From Oscillatoria nigro-viridis PCC 7112 (GTDB taxonomy: Bacteria; Cyanobacteriota; Cyanobacteriia; Cyanobacteriales; Microcoleaceae): 64,000 nucleotides of DNA. The position numbers and the translations under genes are program-made. Location of the stretch: contig NC_019729.1 of NCBI RefSeq assembly GCF_000317475.1, forward strand, positions 4,912,501-4,976,500, read 5' to 3'. The notes under the pieces are model-generated. The model did not search any database and was not told the origin of the DNA. It saw only the letters and a program-made list of their open reading frames with translations. Shown one piece after another: positions 1-7,559 of the stretch; the stretch's first letter is position 1; each line of letters starts with the position of its first letter.

Positions 1-408
1 GAATATGCCGATCGCAATTGGGCTAACTTAGCCTGGATCGAAGAATCTTTTGCTTTAGCCAAACGCAGCAACAGCAAAGGAATTGTGTTAGTTGCACAGG
101 CAAATCCGGGATTTGAATTCGATCCGACGGACAAAAGAAGAAGCGGCTACAACGATTTTATCGCAACTCTGGAAACAGAAACAGGCAATTTCCCTGGGCA
201 GGTTGTATTCGTCCACGGCGATACTCACTATTTCCGCATCGATAAACCTTTACCCCATTTTACCGATGAGACTCAATTACCTAGAATGAAAAATTTTACT
301 AGAGTTGAAACTTTTGGTTCTCCAAACGTGCATTGGTTGCGGGCTTTTTATGACCCCAAAAATCCTAATTTGTTTGAATTTAAGCAGCAAATTGTTCCGG
401 AAAATTAG
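1..408 (+). CDS. Metallophosphoesterase-like protein, C-terminal part
   Basis: The reading frame is open from the left edge of the window and stops at 406-408, so only the last 135 residues are visible. The segment HGDTHYFRID resembles the late metal-binding His motif of calcineurin-like phosphoesterases (GHxH type), and the flanking text (VLVAQANPGF, VFVHGDTHYF, VETFGSPNVHWL) fits the end of a phosphatase domain. The N-terminal metal ligands lie outside the window, so the family call rests on this one motif. The gene ends about 80 bp before the Uma2 gene on the same strand. Confidence 0.55.
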   Translation, partial: EYADRNWANLAWIEESFALAKRSNSKGIVLVAQANPGFEFDPTDKRRSGYNDFIATLETETGNFPGQVVFVHGDTHYFRIDKPLPHFTDETQLPRMKNFTRVETFGSPNVHWLRAFYDPKNPNLFEFKQQIVPEN

Positions 409-486
409 GCGAGGTAACACAAATTTTATGCAAAATAGATATTTTTTGGATTACACTGAAGATAGGTAGAATTGAGGAATTTATTT

Positions 487-1047
487 ATGACGATCGCAAC
501 TGAGCGCCTTACTCTTGAACAATTTCTGAAACTGCCAGAAACTAAACCGGCTAGCGAATACATTGAGGGCGAGATTATCCAAAAACCTATGCCGAAAACA
601 AAGCACAGCCTATTGCAATTAAGAACCTGCAACGAAATTAATCAGGTGACGCAAACTCCCAAGATAGCTTATGCTTTTCCAGAGTTGCGGTGTACCTTTG
701 GCGGTCGATCGATTGTTCCAGATATTGCGGTACTATTGTGGGAACAAATTGAATTTGATGAGAGCGGTGAACCGTTGGATGATGTGCTAATTGCACCGTA
801 TTGGGCGATCGAAATCCTGTCGCCACAACAAAGCTCAAATCGCGTAACTAGAAAAATTCTTCACTGTCTTCAACATAATTGTCAGTTGGGGTGGCTAATC
901 GATCCAGACGATCGATCGATTTTAGCGTTTTTACCCAACCAACAACCGCAATTCTGCGAAGGTAGCGATGTCGTTCCTGTTCCCGAAATGATTCCCCTGA
1001 ATATCACCGCCGAACAGGTGTTTAGCTGGTTGAGAATGCAACAATGA
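487..1047 (+). CDS. Uma2-family (DUF820) putative restriction-endonuclease-like protein
   Basis: This 186-residue protein has the typical order of the cyanobacterial Uma2 family: TLEQFLKLPETKPASEYIEGEIIQKPMP at the N-terminus, then the core with PDIAVL and AIEILSPQQSS. In this PD-(D/E)xK fold the Asp of PDIAV and the Glu of IEILSP are the expected metal ligands. I start at ATG 487, where a GAGG lies 9 bases upstream; an in-frame TTG at 472 would add five residues. Uma2 genes are found in many copies in filamentous cyanobacteria and are often associated with mobile DNA. The cellular role is unknown. Confidence 0.85.
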   Translation: MTIATERLTLEQFLKLPETKPASEYIEGEIIQKPMPKTKHSLLQLRTCNEINQVTQTPKIAYAFPELRCTFGGRSIVPDIAVLLWEQIEFDESGEPLDDVLIAPYWAIEILSPQQSSNRVTRKILHCLQHNCQLGWLIDPDDRSILAFLPNQQPQFCEGSDVVPVPEMIPLNITAEQVFSWLRMQQ

Positions 1048-1158
1048 ATCAGGGCGATCGTCTTTTTTACATCACATCCGATTTTAAATCTCCTTTTCTT
1101 TAAAGTCTCGCGTTGCGCGGACGCAAGGCAAGTGTAGTTGCGGTTTCAACCGCCGATC

Positions 1159-1221
1159 GTAGGGGCGGGTTTCACAGACACTAATTGTTAATAATCGACA
1201 ATATAGTAAACCCGCCCCCAC
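1159..1221. repeat. 63-bp hairpin repeat, GTAGGGGCGGGTTT family, copy 1
   Basis: The left arm GTAGGGGCGGGTTT (1159-1172) is matched by an inverted right arm AAACCCGCCCCCAC (1208-1221). The interior of about 35 bp is unrelated between copies. Other copies lie at 1292-1355, 11522-11583, 17186-17245 and 35612-35674. Together with copy 2 it fills most of the 1048-1363 gap, in which I see no gene. Confidence 0.85.
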
Positions 1222-1291
1222 CCAACGGTAAATCCCCATATATGTTTTTATCCTGCGATACAAATCAAGGTTTATGTAGGTTATTGGTGGT

Positions 1292-1355
1292 GTGGGGGCG
1301 GGTTTATATAGATTGTTTGTACTCGTTATATATTGTCTGTAAAATCCGCCCCTAC
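1292..1355. repeat. 64-bp hairpin repeat, GTAGGGGCGGGTTT family, copy 2
   Basis: Left arm GTGGGGGCGGGTTT at 1292-1305 and imperfect right arm AAAATCCGCCCCTAC ending at 1355. It lies just downstream of the SH3-protein gene on the opposite strand and only 70 bp from copy 1. Confidence 0.8.
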
Positions 1356-1363
1356 GAAATTCC

Positions 1364-1759
1364 CTATTTTCGCCACCTGTCAAATTGGTCTTCGGAACAG
1401 CCATTAATAAATTGATTGTTCACCCAACCGTCAAGGATTGTCAAAGTTTCATTAGGAGGATTACCAGAAAATCTAGCCGCAATTTTCACCCAATTACCTT
1501 GTCTGCTGACAGCCCTAACTCCGTCTCCCCTTTTCAATTTAGCAACAACCGGGTATTTATTGCCTGGGCCTTTGCGAATGTTAACAGCGCCACCTTCACC
1601 TGTAATAAACGAGCATTGAGTTTGCTTTTTTAAAGCTTCTGCTTTTGCGGGAGCAAGGCTTTGCTGCTTGCCGAAAACAGGAAAGCTGTAAAGTGAGAAG
1701 CTAAAACTTGCAACGACGGCTGCAATAAAAAAGGCTTTTGATTGAGTAAAAATTAGCAT
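1364..1759 (-). CDS. Secreted SH3-domain protein
   Basis: The 131-residue product begins with a signal peptide or membrane anchor (about residues 8-30, FFIAAVVASFSFSLYSFPVF). A bacterial SH3-type domain follows at about 50-120; its hallmark is VNIRKGPGNKYPVVAKLKRGD followed by WVKI and the closing GWVNNQFI. Such domains bind cell-wall peptides or act as small adaptors outside the membrane. Two Cys (CSFITG and GCSED) could form a disulfide. It lies on the same strand as the wall amidase upstream (gap about 80 bp), so co-expression is plausible. No catalytic domain is present. Confidence 0.75.
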   Translation of the reverse strand: MLIFTQSKAFFIAAVVASFSFSLYSFPVFGKQQSLAPAKAEALKKQTQCSFITGEGGAVNIRKGPGNKYPVVAKLKRGDGVRAVSRQGNWVKIAARFSGNPPNETLTILDGWVNNQFINGCSEDQFDRWRK

Positions 1760-1840
1760 TATTTCATTTCCTTGAATTGGCTGAACTGAAGTCCTGACTA
1801 TGATTTTTTTGAGACGGGCTTCAGTGCTTACTACTAACTG

Positions 1841-3700
1841 TTATTTGACTGAGGCAAACCATTCGGTAACACCTTGGGCGATCGCCTCAGCTAATTTCTT
1901 CTGTTCTGTCGGATTCAAAATCCATTCAAACTCTTCGGGATTGATCAGAAATCCCAATTCCATTAAAACAGATGGAGCCACTGCTGGACGAGTCATGGCT
2001 AAGTTGTTCCAGAATACACCATAGCTCGGACGGTTCAACTTGGCAACTAAATAATTGTGCAAAAACATTGCCAAACTGTGCGCTTGCGGGTGAAACCAGA
2101 AAGCGGCGACGCCTTTAGTCTTAATGGCGTCGCCGTTATCCGGCAAAGCATTGTAGTGAATTGAAATTGCGATCGCAGGTTCTTCTTTTTGAATCATTTC
2201 CACCCTCGGCGGCAAATCCAAATCGACATCTTCTACCCGCGTCATTACCACATTCGCGCCTCGATTTACCAATTCCTGTTGCACCAATTTCGACACTGTT
2301 AAAGCTACTGTTTTTTCCCTAATTCCCACTGGACTCACAGCACCTGAATCCTCCGGCCCGCCGTGTCCAGGATCGATGAGAATCTTAATTCCCGACAGCG
2401 GCTTTGCTTGCGACACAGGCATCATGCTTGTATTCACCGGCGGGTTTTTTAAAGACAGCACTAAAGTTGTACCCTCGTATCTCAATTTATAGCCCCACTG
2501 CTGGGCAGATTTGAGATTAAAAGTGTATTGTACTTGCAGTGGCGCGATTTGTTGCCATTCCAAACGCGAAATTACCGGGTCATCAGAGAGGCGAATAATG
2601 TCAGTTTGAGCGGTAGTATTGTACAGGGTTAAAGTGAAAGTGCGTTCTCCTTCCTGCACGGTGACTGGGACGGGTATTTCTAAGGGAAATAACACCTCTG
2701 TCCAGCCGGAAACTTGACGCGAACTGGCACTGCGAATAATCGATCGCACAGGCACTGAATCCTGGACAATTCGCACTTCCGAGGCTTTAATCCAAGCACC
2801 GTAATCGAGTCTGAGCCATTCTCCCTCGCGCCCGATAATTGTTGCTCGCGTTCCCTTCGGCAGCGGTGTCATTCGAGAAAAATCTGTACTCGCCCCGGTT
2901 CTGGCGACACCAGGATCTGCTGTTACTTCGGCTATTTCTAAGTCAGCCGGAGAAAGAATAGAAATTTTGCCAGTACCTTGTTGGCTGATAGTTCGATCGT
3001 TCATTGTTAGCTCAAATACAGGCACTCCTAAATCAATTTTTTCTCCTTTGGGTAGGGAGGAGTTAGACTCATTACCCCCCCTTGCTAAGGCGGCATTAGA
3101 CTCATTGCCCCCCCTTAGCAAGGGGGGGTTGGGGGGCGTCTTCCCGCAGCCTTGATACTGTTGGCTGCCGCCTTTTTTGATCGGGGAGTTTTCACCTAAT
3201 AGTACAGATTTATTGTCGGGTAGTTCGACTTGCGATCGCGCTTTTAAAGGAATAGTAATGCCCGCCAATTTTACCGAAACTTGAGCATTCGCAGGTGCGA
3301 TCGCCCCAAAGCAAATATATTCCCCCGGCAAACTCGCCACATCGACTTTCGGCGTCAGGGAATCTTTAGCAAAAGCCAATCCTACAGGGGCTTCCGGCTG
3401 ATTCGACTCGCGCGTCACCTTAATTTTGACTTCCTGATTTTCGTAACGCAAGGTAAAGACATTTTCGCCGAGTTGCAGCGGAAAAGTCGGGGCGAAATGG
3501 CCGGCTGCGGTGCGCGAAATTTGGTTGCCATTTACCGATACTTGTCCCGGTGCGGGCGCTGTACCGATTAAAAAGATGCGATCGGCTGTAGTTTTGTGGT
3601 TTGCGGGAGGATAAGCGAGAAACAAAGGTTGAGCGGCGACAGCTACAGAGGCGATCGCCACGATCATCCCAAACACAACTAATCCTAAAAATTTTCTCAT
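1841..3700 (-). CDS. N-acetylmuramoyl-L-alanine amidase (Amidase_3 family) with N-terminal Ig/SH3-like region
   Basis: The ~190-residue C-terminal domain is a zinc amidase that cleaves the bond between MurNAc and the stem peptide. The motifs are DPGHGG with an early His, GIREKTVALTVSK with the Glu ligand, SIHYNA with the second His, and LMELGFL with the catalytic Glu. A signal sequence (FLGLVVFGMIVAIASVAVAAQP) implies export. The middle carries beta-rich sequence with an SH3-like stretch (MTPLPKGTRATIIGREGEWLRLDYG). I start at ATG 3700 (MRKFLG); a TTG four codons earlier is possible. About residues 175-225 are a low-complexity insert made of repeat DNA (3063-3136). Confidence 0.88.
   Translation of the reverse strand: MRKFLGLVVFGMIVAIASVAVAAQPLFLAYPPANHKTTADRIFLIGTAPAPGQVSVNGNQISRTAAGHFAPTFPLQLGENVFTLRYENQEVKIKVTRESNQPEAPVGLAFAKDSLTPKVDVASLPGEYICFGAIAPANAQVSVKLAGITIPLKARSQVELPDNKSVLLGENSPIKKGGSQQYQGCGKTPPNPPLLRGGNESNAALARGGNESNSSLPKGEKIDLGVPVFELTMNDRTISQQGTGKISILSPADLEIAEVTADPGVARTGASTDFSRMTPLPKGTRATIIGREGEWLRLDYGAWIKASEVRIVQDSVPVRSIIRSASSRQVSGWTEVLFPLEIPVPVTVQEGERTFTLTLYNTTAQTDIIRLSDDPVISRLEWQQIAPLQVQYTFNLKSAQQWGYKLRYEGTTLVLSLKNPPVNTSMMPVSQAKPLSGIKILIDPGHGGPEDSGAVSPVGIREKTVALTVSKLVQQELVNRGANVVMTRVEDVDLDLPPRVEMIQKEEPAIAISIHYNALPDNGDAIKTKGVAAFWFHPQAHSLAMFLHNYLVAKLNRPSYGVFWNNLAMTRPAVAPSVLMELGFLINPEEFEWILNPTEQKKLAEAIAQGVTEWFASVK
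3063..3136. repeat. C7/G7 palindromic repeat with 33-bp tandem unit inside the amidase gene
   Basis: Two 33-bp in-frame units beginning TTAGACTCATT start at 3063 and 3096. The second runs into the palindrome around CCCCTTAGCAAGGGG (3108-3127) and a G-rich tail (to 3136). On the gene strand this reads NPPLLRGG, then GGNESNAALAR and GGNESNSSLPK. The palindrome and its tail recur at 56436-56466 inside another gene. Confidence 0.85.
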
Positions 3701-3751
3701 TCTAAATCGCAACTAATTGAGAGTCTGTTGATTATTTATACTAGAACTTGC

Positions 3752-3774
3752 CCTCAGAAACCGGATTTCTGAGG
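3752..3774. repeat. Short hairpin, CCTCAGAAA/TTTCTGAGG
   Basis: A perfect 9-bp stem with a CCGGA loop, in the 170-bp gap between the channel-like gene (ends 3870, minus strand) and the amidase start. It could form at the mRNA 3' end of the channel gene, but no U-tract follows. It resembles the AAACCGGGTTT hairpins seen elsewhere in the window. Confidence 0.6.
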
Positions 3775-3869
3775 ATTAGTCGTAAGTCTTATTTACTAGA
3801 CCGAGCCCATTTTATCAGGTTTGTAGTTGCAATTGAGCGATCGGCAACATAAATTCCCGCGTCAAACCA

Positions 3870-5555
3870 TTAAGTTTTAATTAATTCCGAGGTCGTTCTC
3901 CACAGTTGCTCCAACCGATTCGCCGGCATCGTCAAATACAAAACATCCCCCGTACTCAAACAGCAATTCAGTAAATCCCAGCCGTGGAGAGTTTGACAAT
4001 TAGTTTCCACATACAGAGGCACAAAATCCGCAGACTTAGCAGCATCTTGAATGCGGTGGCCGCAGAAAGGATGGTTTGGCGTAATCAATGTGGCCAAGCA
4101 AACCCACAGACTGTCAGCAGTCATTCCGTTGCCCAAAATTCGGCCTCCAATCGCCGCCGCCGCGAAAGCAGGAGCAGCCAATTCCGTCGGGTTCAAAACT
4201 CCTTCAAACTCAAAAACTTGCTGCACCATCAAAGCAAAATGTGGGTCTTGATTGCGGACAATCACTGATAGTTTTGGTGCCAATCCTTTAGCGCTCAAGG
4301 CAATTTCGACATTAGACATATCGCTGCTAGTTACCGCCAAAAGTGCTGCAGCTTGCTTAACATTAGCAGCTTCCAAAGTTGCGGGTAAACTGGCACTTCC
4401 CTGAATGACCGGAATTTTCATTGAGCGAGCCGTGTTCAGAAATCGGCAGTTTGGATCTTGCTCGATCGCCACAATATCGTAACCGTTAGTGTGCAGTTCT
4501 TTAGCAATTTGGATACCTATTCCTCCGAGTCCGCAGATAATGTAATGATTGCGCTGCGGAACTCGCGCCACATCCCAATATTCGGTAAAGCGAGTTCCCA
4601 ATACATAATCGTTGAGCAGTGCGTAGCAGATACCGATGATGCCGGCTCCAACTAACATCATGACAACTGTAAATAGTTTAATGCTTTCGGGAGCTTGTTC
4701 GGCAACTTTTTCATGGCCTCCGGCTCCGGTAATCATCCCTACTGAAAAATACAGAGAATCGACAATTGAGATATGCTCGTCAACACAAATATAGGTGGCA
4801 GTAGCAACGGCAATCATGGCCAGCAGCGTCAGTACAACAATTACTGCTGCTTGGCTGTGCTGCTGAAATCTGTGCAGCCTAGTTAATGTTTTTAGCAGTT
4901 TTTGAGTTAAAGTTTTTTGGGGGCTGTGGATAGTCGGCTGAGTGGCAACAATTAGCCGATCGCCCTGCTGACACTGCCGATCGGCAAGCACCGCCGATAC
5001 TAAATCAGTTTTGTTAGCAGCCGGCAGATAATAAATCAACATTCGCGATCGATCTTCCCACAAATCGCTCAGTTTTCGATTTTTCCAAGGATGTGTTTCA
5101 TCGATATATTCTTCGTGAATCGGCCAAGTGCGATCGAACAAACGCAACTGTCCGATAGCCTGATTTCCGAGAGCCGCAAACGCAAAAACCGGAGCAGCCA
5201 ATGATGAAACGCTCATGGAAGTGTGATCGGGCAAAGTGTGGTCAATTCTGTCGCCCAAGCTAGTATTGAACAATCTGTTGATGATGCGAATCTGAGGATT
5301 GAGAATCCTCGCTTGCATCAAAATTGCCAAATTTACAGCATCATCGTCTCCTGCAATTACTAAAGTGTGAGCGTTTTGAATGCCAGCCGCCAACAAGGTA
5401 GAAGCTGCTTGCAAATTGCCGACAACCACATCAGAAGTTTCGCCGCGAATTGGGCGATCGCTAATACCAACCACAATCGCTCCTTGCTGTCTCAACAAAC
5501 AAAAAATCTTGTGTCCCGTGTGGCCCAACCCGCCAACAATGATTCGAGGTTTCAT
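3870..5555 (-). CDS. Channel-like membrane protein: RCK (TrkA-N) domain, two-TM pore region, second RCK domain
   Basis: The 561-residue protein opens with a Rossmann NAD-binding RCK domain (GGLGHTGHKIFCLL, about 1-120). A hydrophobic region follows at about 235-325 (AAVIVVLTLLAMIAVATATYI, then VVMMLVGAGIIGICYALL), and a second RCK domain starts at HYIICGLGGIGIQIAKELH, about residue 340. The order resembles ligand-gated K+ channels with a 2-TM pore. The segment between the helices reads YFSVGMITGAGGHE, where a TVGYG-type filter would be expected, so K+ selectivity cannot be assumed. Start ATG 5555 is supported by MKPRIIVGGLG. It is probably monocistronic. Confidence 0.75.
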   Translation of the reverse strand: MKPRIIVGGLGHTGHKIFCLLRQQGAIVVGISDRPIRGETSDVVVGNLQAASTLLAAGIQNAHTLVIAGDDDAVNLAILMQARILNPQIRIINRLFNTSLGDRIDHTLPDHTSMSVSSLAAPVFAFAALGNQAIGQLRLFDRTWPIHEEYIDETHPWKNRKLSDLWEDRSRMLIYYLPAANKTDLVSAVLADRQCQQGDRLIVATQPTIHSPQKTLTQKLLKTLTRLHRFQQHSQAAVIVVLTLLAMIAVATATYICVDEHISIVDSLYFSVGMITGAGGHEKVAEQAPESIKLFTVVMMLVGAGIIGICYALLNDYVLGTRFTEYWDVARVPQRNHYIICGLGGIGIQIAKELHTNGYDIVAIEQDPNCRFLNTARSMKIPVIQGSASLPATLEAANVKQAAALLAVTSSDMSNVEIALSAKGLAPKLSVIVRNQDPHFALMVQQVFEFEGVLNPTELAAPAFAAAAIGGRILGNGMTADSLWVCLATLITPNHPFCGHRIQDAAKSADFVPLYVETNCQTLHGWDLLNCCLSTGDVLYLTMPANRLEQLWRTTSELIKT

Positions 5556-5655
5556 AAAAAGTTATTTGCCAGCCAATTTCGGAGCTGTCCTTGTAGTTTT
5601 ACTTACCATTGTTGACTCTCCTGGCTTTGCAGAATGTAGCTAAAAAGACTATCTA

Positions 5656-5716
5656 GGAAACTTGTGCCGCCGTGGCCTGGAAGTTTTGAAACAAGGACAC
5701 GGCGGCACAAGTTTCC
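5656..5716. repeat. Perfect 19-bp inverted repeat (61 bp overall)
   Basis: Arms GGAAACTTGTGCCGCCGTG (5656-5674) and its exact reverse complement (5698-5716) flank a 23-bp loop. It lies in the 5556-6129 gap, where I find no gene. A stem this long and perfect could be a MITE-like element or an RNA structure upstream of the COP23 gene. Confidence 0.85.
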
Positions 5717-5896
5717 CTAAAGCCGCGTTCCCAAGTTTTGAAATAAACACACCACACTGCCATGTACCTACAGACGTGAGGTGCAACTAACCTGATTTAA
5801 TATTTGAAAAATATCCGGGTGCGACAGCCAACCTGCAGAATTTGAATAGGTAGGGACACGACACTGCCTATTAGTCACAACTTAAGGTATAACTCC

Positions 5897-6033
5897 TAGT
5901 CCGGCAGGGGTTAAAACCCCTGCCTAATAGCGAAAGTCCTCTTGCATAGGACTAATGAGTTTAACAGTCTTTTTCTCAGTCCTCTTTAGAGGACTTTCGC
6001 TTTGAGGCAGGGAATTCATTCCCTGGCGGACTA
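5897..6033. repeat. 137-bp compound inverted repeat, GGCAGGGGTT family
   Basis: The outer arms are TAGTCCGGCAGGG (from 5897) and CCCTGGCGGACTA (to 6033). Inside lie a palindrome centred on CAGGGGTTAAAACCCCTG and a second nested pair GCGAAAGTCCTCT / AGAGGACTTTCGC. A shorter relative with the same two hairpins occurs at 41826-41877. The COP23 promoter probably lies between this element and 6130. Confidence 0.8.
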
Positions 6034-6129
6034 CCGGTTTAACCTTAAATTGACACCAATAGATACTGCCCTGTCCCTAAAACTATGACTTCCTACATAA
6101 ATTTAGCTGCCTTAGTGGCAGGAGTTATT

Positions 6130-6741
6130 ATGAAATTGACTGCACCCTTATTAGCATCCGCTTTAGTTTTCGCCGGTACTGTCGCCTTGGCAAGCCAAGT
6201 GCAAGCAGCTCCAACGAGCAACTGGAATAGCACTAGAACAACATTTCAGTGCGTTACTTCCGGTCGAAATTTTGTTACAATTGCGCGACGCGGAAATGTC
6301 ACGACCGATCCGATGATTCTGTGGAAATCTACCGAGTTCGGCCGCGAATATACACCTTGGCAGCGCTGTCAAATTGTTTCCAATAGATTGACCAAAGCTG
6401 TTGCCCAGAATGGCGGAAGATTAAGCAACTTGCAGTTAACAACAGGAATTGTTAATAACTTGCCCGTAGTTTGTTACGTGAACGGACGGGGGCGCTGCAA
6501 CTCTCAAAATCTGCTGTTCACCCTAGACAAGCGAAATGCTAAAAATCCCGGTGATGCTTTAACGAGATTGATTAATTTTGCCCAAGACGGCGGTGGGCCA
6601 GTTACAACGTTCAGAACAGGAACTCAATCATCTGCACCGCAGTTTGTTCCCTTTGGAGATATGGTCGATCGAGCTTTTAATTCTCCAAACAAGAAACCGT
6701 CAGTTCCTGTAGCAAAACCGCAGGGCGATCGAGGTATTTAA
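6130..6741 (+). CDS. COP23-domain secreted protein
   Basis: The 203-residue protein begins with a clear signal peptide (MKLTAPLLASALVFAGTVAL, cleavage near VQA-AP). The rest matches the cyanobacterial COP23 family (circadian oscillating protein of 23 kDa): TFQCVTSG near the start, PMILWKS, RCQIVSNRL, VCYVNGRGRC and a C-terminal LF.L. Four Cys are spaced as expected for disulfides in an exported protein. I start at ATG 6130, with GGAG five bases upstream; an upstream in-frame ATG at 6085 lacks such a site and would bury the signal peptide. The molecular function is unknown. Confidence 0.85.
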   Translation: MKLTAPLLASALVFAGTVALASQVQAAPTSNWNSTRTTFQCVTSGRNFVTIARRGNVTTDPMILWKSTEFGREYTPWQRCQIVSNRLTKAVAQNGGRLSNLQLTTGIVNNLPVVCYVNGRGRCNSQNLLFTLDKRNAKNPGDALTRLINFAQDGGGPVTTFRTGTQSSAPQFVPFGDMVDRAFNSPNKKPSVPVAKPQGDRGI

Positions 6742-6760
6742 TCTCCAATTCTACTCGTTA

Positions 6761-6819
6761 TCTACTCGTTACCAGGCTCTGCCTGGTAACACCGATCCGG
6801 AGGCTATGCCTCCAATTTT
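6761..6819. repeat. CTACTCGTTACCAGG repeat, copy A
   Basis: It contains two small hairpins, GTTACCAG-gctctgc-CTGGTAAC and GGAGGCTATGCCTCC. A close copy lies at 7420-7477, on the other side of the small secreted-protein gene. Confidence 0.8.
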
Positions 6820-7336
6820 AGTCTCGTCTCTTGGTTGCTGTGACATCTGCAAACCACAAACTACAGTTAGATGGAGTGCCAACAGGGGTTAATTTTCCTT
6901 CAATAACCTCAGCAGAACGGCGGACACCTTCAAACCTCATTTGAGCATTTTTACAGCACGAGCCAGTGTAATTGATTACCCAATTAACTTGGTTATTTTG
7001 AACTGTACCAGATATTTGCGCCTGTTTGCAGGCGTTGCTACTTGCAGCAATGAAATTTCCCGTTAACTTACTTTCATTTTGATTAAGAGAGGTAATAATT
7101 AAATAATCCCTTTCATTAGATAATCCTGGTTGTGTAAAACCATTAATACGAACCTGAAGGTTCCAATATCCATTAATTTTTGGCAAAACTGCCTGACTCA
7201 ATCGATTTTCCAGATGCAATGGTTTGACTTCACTTGAAAAATTCTTCGCAGTGGCAACAGGCATCAAAATAGATGACAAAGTTGCCATCGCTAAGAGGGA
7301 AGCCAATGTTACCGCTTTTGGGTTTTTCGTCTTCAT
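6818..7336 (-). CDS. Small secreted protein of unknown function
   Basis: The 172-residue product starts MKTKNPKAVTLASLL and has a signal peptide cleaved after about ATAK. I choose ATG 7336 because GGAG lies eight bases upstream; an upstream start at 7372 adds 12 unlikely residues. The mature part has beta-strand-like text (GYWNLQVRINGFTQPG, LTGNFIAASS, ISGTVQNNQVNWVINYTGSC, MRFEGVRRS, EGKLTP). This looks like a small lipocalin- or META-like barrel with three Cys, but I do not recognise the family. Its stop overlaps the end of repeat copy A, and copy B lies about 85 bp upstream of its start. Confidence 0.6.
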   Translation of the reverse strand: MKTKNPKAVTLASLLAMATLSSILMPVATAKNFSSEVKPLHLENRLSQAVLPKINGYWNLQVRINGFTQPGLSNERDYLIITSLNQNESKLTGNFIAASSNACKQAQISGTVQNNQVNWVINYTGSCCKNAQMRFEGVRRSAEVIEGKLTPVGTPSNCSLWFADVTATKRRD

Positions 7337-7419
7337 AAATGCACTCCAACCATAACAGTTATATACTCTCACAGCATTCCTGGGATATCTACCGTACTTT
7401 TACTGGTTTTCTACTCGTT

Positions 7420-7537
7420 ATACTCGTTACCAGGATCTGCCTGGTAACGCAGATCCGGAGGCTCTGCCTCCAATTTTCATGGAAGCTGGCGAGGCAGAGC
7501 CTCTGGATATCGGTTCCCAGGCATAGCCTAGGAACCA
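7420..7537. repeat. CTACTCGTTACCAGG repeat, copy B, with an extra inverted segment
   Basis: 7420-7477 repeats copy A with few changes. It continues with GAGGCAGAGCCTC (inverse of GAGGCTCTGCCTC just before) and a GGTTCCCAGGC...GCCTAGGAACC hairpin ending near 7537. It fills the gap between the small secreted-protein gene and the chelatase subunit stop. Confidence 0.75.
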
Positions 7538-7559
7538 GTTAATATTTAGACTAAAAAAA

